From Desulfosarcina sp. (lineage in GTDB: Bacteria > Desulfobacterota > Desulfobacteria > Desulfobacterales > Desulfosarcinaceae): a stretch of 10,106 nucleotides of DNA. Position 1 is the first letter of the stretch. Every line of letters begins with the position of its first letter. This document shows, in pieces, positions 6,939 through 10,106 of this stretch. The stretch lies in contig JAGTUY010000002.1 in NCBI GenBank assembly GCA_018224455.1, forward strand, positions 1-10,106, read 5' to 3'. The notes beneath the pieces were generated by a model that saw only the letters and a program-made list of their open reading frames with translations, had not been told where the DNA came from and did no database searches. The position numbers and the translations under genes are program-made.

Positions 6939-8582
6939 ATGTATCTTGACTTTTATAAATTACATCTCAAGCCCTTTCAAATCAGCACTGACCCGAGGTT
7001 TCTGTGGTTGGGTGAAAAACACCAGGAGGCGCTGGCGGTTCTTAAGTATGGCATCCTGGACAACAAGGGTTTCCTTCTGCTCACCGGTGATGTGGGGACG
7101 GGAAAAACCACGCTGCTGAATGCCCTTACTGACAGCCTGGGAGATGACGTGCTGGTGGCCATGGTTGCCGATCCCGGCCTGGCGAAAATGGATTTTTTTA
7201 ATTTTGTTGCCGACTCGTTTGGATTGAATTCCCGGTTCAAGAGCAAGGGGGAGTTTCTCATTTATCTGAAAAACTTCCTGCTCGACCTGAATAATCAGAA
7301 CAAACAAGCGCTTTTGATCATTGACGAGTGTCAGCACCTCAATCAGAAGATGCTGGAAGAGGTCCGGCTGCTCTCCAATATCGAAAAGGCCAGCACCAAA
7401 TTGATCAATATCTTTTTTGTGGGCCAAAGCGAATTCAACAACATCATTCTTCGCCCCCAAAACCGGGCTATTCGCCAGCGGATCACGATCAACTACAACA
7501 TCGCTTCCCTGTCTGAAGCGGAAACGATCGAGTATATTCGTTTTCGTCTGGGCGTTGCCGGATCCGAAGCACCGATCTTTACCTCCGCTGCCATCGAGGA
7601 GGTGTACAAATTCTCCAACGGTTACCCCCGATTGATCAATATCATCTGTGACCAGGCGCTATTGACCGGCTATGTTAAAGAGAAGAAACATGTCGATGAA
7701 AAAATCGTCGCTGAATGTGCCGACGAATTGAAAATTTACCCCGCAATATCGATTGTAAAAAGCGACGCAACGCCGGAAGCCCGGACGGAAGAGAAAACGG
7801 TTGTACCTCAAGCACCCCCCCAGCTGGCTGCTTGGCGGCCTCACCTGCAATTGAAAACGCCCCTGGTAATCGCACTGGTTGTCGTTTTGTTTATCTGGAT
7901 CGGGCTGCTCGCCACGTTTATCTTTAACCGGCAGTCTTCAGACGCAACCACCAACACGATGGACAAGGCCTCCGTCGACCAAACAAGCCAGGCGGCGGTG
8001 GCGGCGTCCGGGTCGCCCGGAAATGCCCCGGACCCGAAGTCGGGTGACAAAGGTGCCCTTGATGGGCCTGCGGTGACCAGCACCAAGGATCCCGAACCAT
8101 CCAGCGGTTCCCCGGCGGCCACCAAATCCGCAGGCGAACGCAAAGTGGGCGAGGCCACGCGAGCGCAGGCATTACCGGCGTCGACGAGTCGCGAGAAAGC
8201 TGAGGACCGACTCTCACTGGATTTCATCCGTGAGACTTACGGCAGGTATCCTGAAGTTCTTTTTGGCTTCAACTCCAATAATCTGGAAGATTCGGCCTAC
8301 GACGTGCTCAGCGTAATTTCCCAGTTTTGTCTGCAAAATCCGGAGGTGATCCTCGTGCTGCGAGGCTATACCGATAGAACCGGGGTGAGGGCATACAATT
8401 TAAAGCTGGCCGAATTTCGAGCGGACATGGTCAAGACCTATTTGGTCGGAAAAGGGGTCAACGTTGAAGCCATCACGACCATGGCCATCGGGCCTGACCC
8501 AGATGGCCCCGGCGGCGCCACGGTGCCTTACGATGGGGAACGGCGGAAAGTGTTGATCGACATCATATCGCCGACCAACTGA
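6939..8582 (+). CDS. ExeA/GspA-like AAA+ ATPase fused to an OmpA-type peptidoglycan-binding domain
   Basis: The protein has 547 residues. Residues 1 to about 265 form an AAA+ ATPase of the ExeA/PEP-CTERM-locus ATPase type: the opening MYLDFYKLHLKPFQISTDP is characteristic, Walker A GDVGTGKTT is at 50-58, and Walker B LLIIDE with following CQHL is at 125-134. One membrane helix follows (about 309-329), then a low-complexity Ala/Ser/Pro/Gly linker (about 332-422) expected to cross the periplasm. The C-terminal OmpA-like domain (about 430-547) has GYTDRTG (476-482) and the LAEFRAD segment. Asp479 and Arg494 are 15 residues apart, as are the two residues that hold meso-diaminopimelate in OmpA proteins. 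Aeromonas ExeA has the same plan with a different peptidoglycan-binding domain and helps secretin assembly through the cell wall. I infer a similar energised wall-anchoring role here. A GAG lies about nine bases before the start. Confidence 0.92.
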   Translation: MYLDFYKLHLKPFQISTDPRFLWLGEKHQEALAVLKYGILDNKGFLLLTGDVGTGKTTLLNALTDSLGDDVLVAMVADPGLAKMDFFNFVADSFGLNSRFKSKGEFLIYLKNFLLDLNNQNKQALLIIDECQHLNQKMLEEVRLLSNIEKASTKLINIFFVGQSEFNNIILRPQNRAIRQRITINYNIASLSEAETIEYIRFRLGVAGSEAPIFTSAAIEEVYKFSNGYPRLINIICDQALLTGYVKEKKHVDEKIVAECADELKIYPAISIVKSDATPEARTEEKTVVPQAPPQLAAWRPHLQLKTPLVIALVVVLFIWIGLLATFIFNRQSSDATTNTMDKASVDQTSQAAVAASGSPGNAPDPKSGDKGALDGPAVTSTKDPEPSSGSPAATKSAGERKVGEATRAQALPASTSREKAEDRLSLDFIRETYGRYPEVLFGFNSNNLEDSAYDVLSVISQFCLQNPEVILVLRGYTDRTGVRAYNLKLAEFRADMVKTYLVGKGVNVEAITTMAIGPDPDGPGGATVPYDGERRKVLIDIISPTN

Positions 8583-8604
8583 TTTTTATCACAGGCAGTA
8601 CAAG

Positions 8605-9030
8605 ATGAAAAAAACGGACATACCGGAAGATGAAAACAAATTGACGGAACGCCTGGTTCGGGCTGTTTCCAGGCTGACGCCACAGCGAAAGAAAATGCTG
8701 GACGAACTGCTCAATGAGTGGGAGCGGTTGGATTATCGCGAAGATTCCAGAATACCCTGTTTCCTGCCGGTGGATTACTCGACGAATGATAAATTTTATC
8801 AGGACTTTATCAACAACCTGAGCAAAGGCGGGGTATTCATCGAAACCTTGTCACCATTTCGTTCCGGGCAATTGATTTCGCTGATCTTCAGCCTTCCTTC
8901 CATGCAGAAAACGTTCAAGATCTCCGGGACCATCGTCAGAACGGAACAAGATGGCATCGGTGTTAAATTTGCCAAAAACCTGACCGCCTATCAGAAGGAA
9001 CTCATTCAGAGCGCATTCAGCAGAAAGTAA
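8605..9030 (+). CDS. PilZ-domain protein, probable cyclic di-GMP receptor
   Basis: The protein has 141 residues. An N-terminal helical segment (about 10-42) precedes a PilZ domain. Both cyclic di-GMP binding motifs are present: RxxxR as REDSR at 45-49, and NxSxxG as NLSKGG at 71-76. The following beta-strand pattern (GVFIET, GQLISLIFSLP, FKISGTIVR, GIGVKFA) also fits. PilZ proteins change the activity of partner proteins when cyclic di-GMP is bound, often in exopolysaccharide synthesis, motility or secretion. It is the last gene of the operon, 22 bases after the ATPase gene, and a strong terminator follows. AGG lies about nine bases upstream of the start. Its partner is unknown; the ATPase or the coiled-coil protein are the nearest candidates. 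Confidence 0.92.
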   Translation: MKKTDIPEDENKLTERLVRAVSRLTPQRKKMLDELLNEWERLDYREDSRIPCFLPVDYSTNDKFYQDFINNLSKGGVFIETLSPFRSGQLISLIFSLPSMQKTFKISGTIVRTEQDGIGVKFAKNLTAYQKELIQSAFSRK

Positions 9031-9059
9031 GGATTAATTCGGTTCCCAGCAGATCACGT

Positions 9060-9095
9060 GAGGCATTGTTCGCAAGGGCAATGCCTCTCCTTTTC
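9060..9095 (+). terminator. Rho-independent terminator of the galE-PilZ operon
   Basis: A perfect 9-bp stem pairs GAGGCATTG (9060-9068) with CAATGCCTC (9079-9087) around a 10-base loop, followed by TCCTTTTC. It begins 30 bases after the PilZ stop codon. No T-rich tract follows the stem on the minus strand, so it should act mainly on plus-strand transcripts. Confidence 0.85.
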
Positions 9096-9133
9096 ATTCC
9101 GGCTCCTGGATTCTCTTCTGGCGCCTCACTGAA

Positions 9134-9916
9134 TCATTTATCTTTTCCCTTGACCCCTCGAATCCTCGAACCCTTGAATCCTTTTTTAAAAACATCGAAT
9201 TGATCATGGTAGCAATCTGAAAACCACTGCACGGCCCTTTTCAGGTAGCGTTTCTGGTGATCTTTCCTGCTGATCCGATGATCGCCATTTTTCAGGATCA
9301 GGCGTGCTTTTGGATCTCGGGCAAGCCTGTAAATCCTGTGGGCGTTATCAACAGAAACGGTCTCATCGCTGCTGCCGTGGACGATCAGGATATGATGCAG
9401 AGACCCGATTGCGGCGCTGACATTGAATGTCAGCCGATTTTCAACCAACTCCTTTTTCAAGGATTCCGGAGCGTCATCAGGAAGTTGAATAGACCGGCTT
9501 TGAACCGGGGCGGCCAGGGTAACCACGGCAAATGGCGAGAGGTGGTGGGCCGCCGCCAGGCATACGGTTCCGCCTAAACTGCTTCCAAACAGGCCGATTG
9601 GGATGCTTTTTCCCAACGCGTGGTTGATTGCATGAACGGCGGCCATCAGGTCGGACGCGCGATTTTCCAAGGTGGTGTCTATTTCAAAGACCCCTTCACT
9701 GTCGCCACACCCCCGGTGGTCGAATCGAAAATAGGCCATGCCGGTGGCCGTGCAGTCTCTGGCCAATGCTATTTGTTTGGGTGAGTGCTTATCGGCAATG
9801 AGGCCGTGGCATCCGACCACCACGGCCAACGGTTCGTGGCCTGGCAGATGGAGTGTTCCGGACAATTGCAAGCCGTCAGCAACGAATGAAACCGATTGTT
9901 CCGTGTTCTTCAACAT
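9134..9916 (-). CDS. Alpha/beta hydrolase (serine hydrolase, dienelactone hydrolase/peptidase S9-like)
   Basis: The protein has 260 residues, a normal length for a single-domain alpha/beta hydrolase, with no signal peptide, so it is probably cytoplasmic. The nucleophile elbow GSSLG is at 111-115 with catalytic Ser113. The likely acid is Asp184 in HGSSDETV, and the likely base is His213 in NGDHRIS. The oxyanion-hole segment CHGLIAD is at 36-42, and FDHRGCGDSEG (65-75) is typical of this family. The natural substrate cannot be told: an ester, thioester or small peptide are all possible. The last 17 or so residues are short, basic and glycine-rich, and are encoded by the 8-bp repeat at 9150-9181, so they are probably not part of the fold. 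It faces the galE operon tail to tail. I see no strong ribosome binding site before the start codon, which lies at 9914-9916. Confidence 0.92.
   Translation of the reverse strand: MLKNTEQSVSFVADGLQLSGTLHLPGHEPLAVVVGCHGLIADKHSPKQIALARDCTATGMAYFRFDHRGCGDSEGVFEIDTTLENRASDLMAAVHAINHALGKSIPIGLFGSSLGGTVCLAAAHHLSPFAVVTLAAPVQSRSIQLPDDAPESLKKELVENRLTFNVSAAIGSLHHILIVHGSSDETVSVDNAHRIYRLARDPKARLILKNGDHRISRKDHQKRYLKRAVQWFSDCYHDQFDVFKKGFKGSRIRGVKGKDK
9150..9181. repeat. 8-bp tandem repeat inside the 3' end of the hydrolase gene
   Basis: Four successive 8-base units are TTGACCCC (9150-9157), TCGAATCC (9158-9165), TCGAACCC (9166-9173) and TTGAATCC (9174-9181). On the minus strand the consensus is GGRTTCRA. 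Eight is not a multiple of three, so each unit is read in a different frame. This region codes for the basic Gly/Lys/Arg tail of the hydrolase. It is similar in kind, though not in sequence, to the arrays at 102-131 and 2198-2251. Confidence 0.85.
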
Positions 9917-10042
9917 GAGTTCATCTGAAATAAAATCATAGGCTTGAATTATGGTCGGCGCTGGAGTATAGGAAGTCGCGAGGAAACAATTGGGTGGGTG
10001 TCGGAAAAACGTAAGCGATGCCTGATAAACGCCCTATAAAAG

Positions 10043-10106
10043 TGGCGGAAGTGCATGGGAATCGAACCCACCCGGGACGGTATTAGCGCCCCACACCGGA
10101 TTTGAA
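10043..10106 (-). tRNA. selC: tRNA-Sec (selenocysteine, anticodon UCA), 3' half, cut by the window edge
   Basis: Read on the minus strand, the fragment begins at U33 of the anticodon loop and runs to an encoded CCA at 10045-10043. The anticodon TCA occupies 10105-10103. The long variable arm pairs GGGGCG (10092-10087) with CGTCCC (10079-10074). The T arm is GTGGG, loop TTCGATT, CCCAT, and the acceptor strand GCACTTCC is followed by discriminator G. A five-pair T stem plus an eight-base acceptor strand gives the 13-pair stack of bacterial tRNA-Sec. The fragment aligns over its whole length with E. coli selC as I recall it. The 5' half lies beyond the window. This tRNA delivers selenocysteine at recoded UGA codons with SelA, SelB and SelD. 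No selenoprotein gene is evident here. The hydrolase gene lies 126 bases downstream on the same strand. Confidence 0.94.

Noticed and set aside
3468..9030. Complete PEP-CTERM/exosortase system
   Set aside because: The TPR lipoprotein and the ATPase resemble members of such loci, but no exosortase, PEP-CTERM substrate or polysaccharide export gene is present here.
9917..9970. Minus-strand -10-like boxes (TATGAT, TATACT) before the hydrolase gene
   Set aside because: Neither has a recognisable -35 hexamer at 16-18 bases, so I could not support a promoter call.
9917..10106. selC as an integration site for a genomic island
   Set aside because: tRNA genes often serve as attachment sites, but no integrase, insertion sequence or repeat of the tRNA 3' end was found in the window.

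Overview
The window looks like chromosomal DNA of a sulfate-reducing-type Desulfobacterota bacterium, probably Desulfobacterales (Desulfosarcina/Desulfococcus-like). That placement is inference. It rests on moderate GC, envelope genes of the kind common in that group, a selenocysteine tRNA, and short low-complexity intergenic arrays. No rRNA or phylogenetic marker is present, so genus and species cannot be read.

Layout from left to right. (1) Positions 1-471 hold no convincing gene: a small 10-bp tandem repeat, a possible sigma-54-like promoter and the ribosome binding site of the next gene. (2) 472-2193 encodes a two-domain ATP sulfurylase-like/APS kinase protein. Its kinase half is intact, but its sulfurylase half has lost key active-site residues, so it is probably an APS kinase making PAPS. 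(3) 2194-2425 is an unusual spacer: a G/T-rich 9-bp tandem array, a TATAAT box, and an A/C-rich stretch with a 17-bp direct repeat that can partly pair with the array. (4) 2426-9030 carries five closely spaced plus-strand genes, probably one operon: galE, a TPR lipoprotein, a two-TM coiled-coil protein ending in a RelE/HigB-like module, an ExeA-like AAA+ ATPase fused through one TM helix to an OmpA-type peptidoglycan-binding domain, and a PilZ protein. A clear intrinsic terminator at 9060-9095 closes it. (5) On the minus strand, 9134-9916 encodes an alpha/beta hydrolase whose last codons lie inside an 8-bp tandem repeat. (6) The right edge, 10043-10106, is the 3' half of tRNA-Sec (selC), minus strand.

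How the genes may work together (inference): PAPS from the APS kinase and UDP-sugars from GalE fit synthesis of a sulfated surface or extracellular polysaccharide. The TPR lipoprotein (outer membrane), the coiled-coil protein (inner membrane) and the ATPase (cytoplasm to cell wall) could form an envelope-spanning export or assembly machine resembling parts of PEP-CTERM/exopolysaccharide loci. The PilZ protein suggests control by cyclic di-GMP. No exosortase, glycosyltransferase, sulfotransferase or polysaccharide exporter is visible in this window, so the link to polysaccharide remains a hypothesis.
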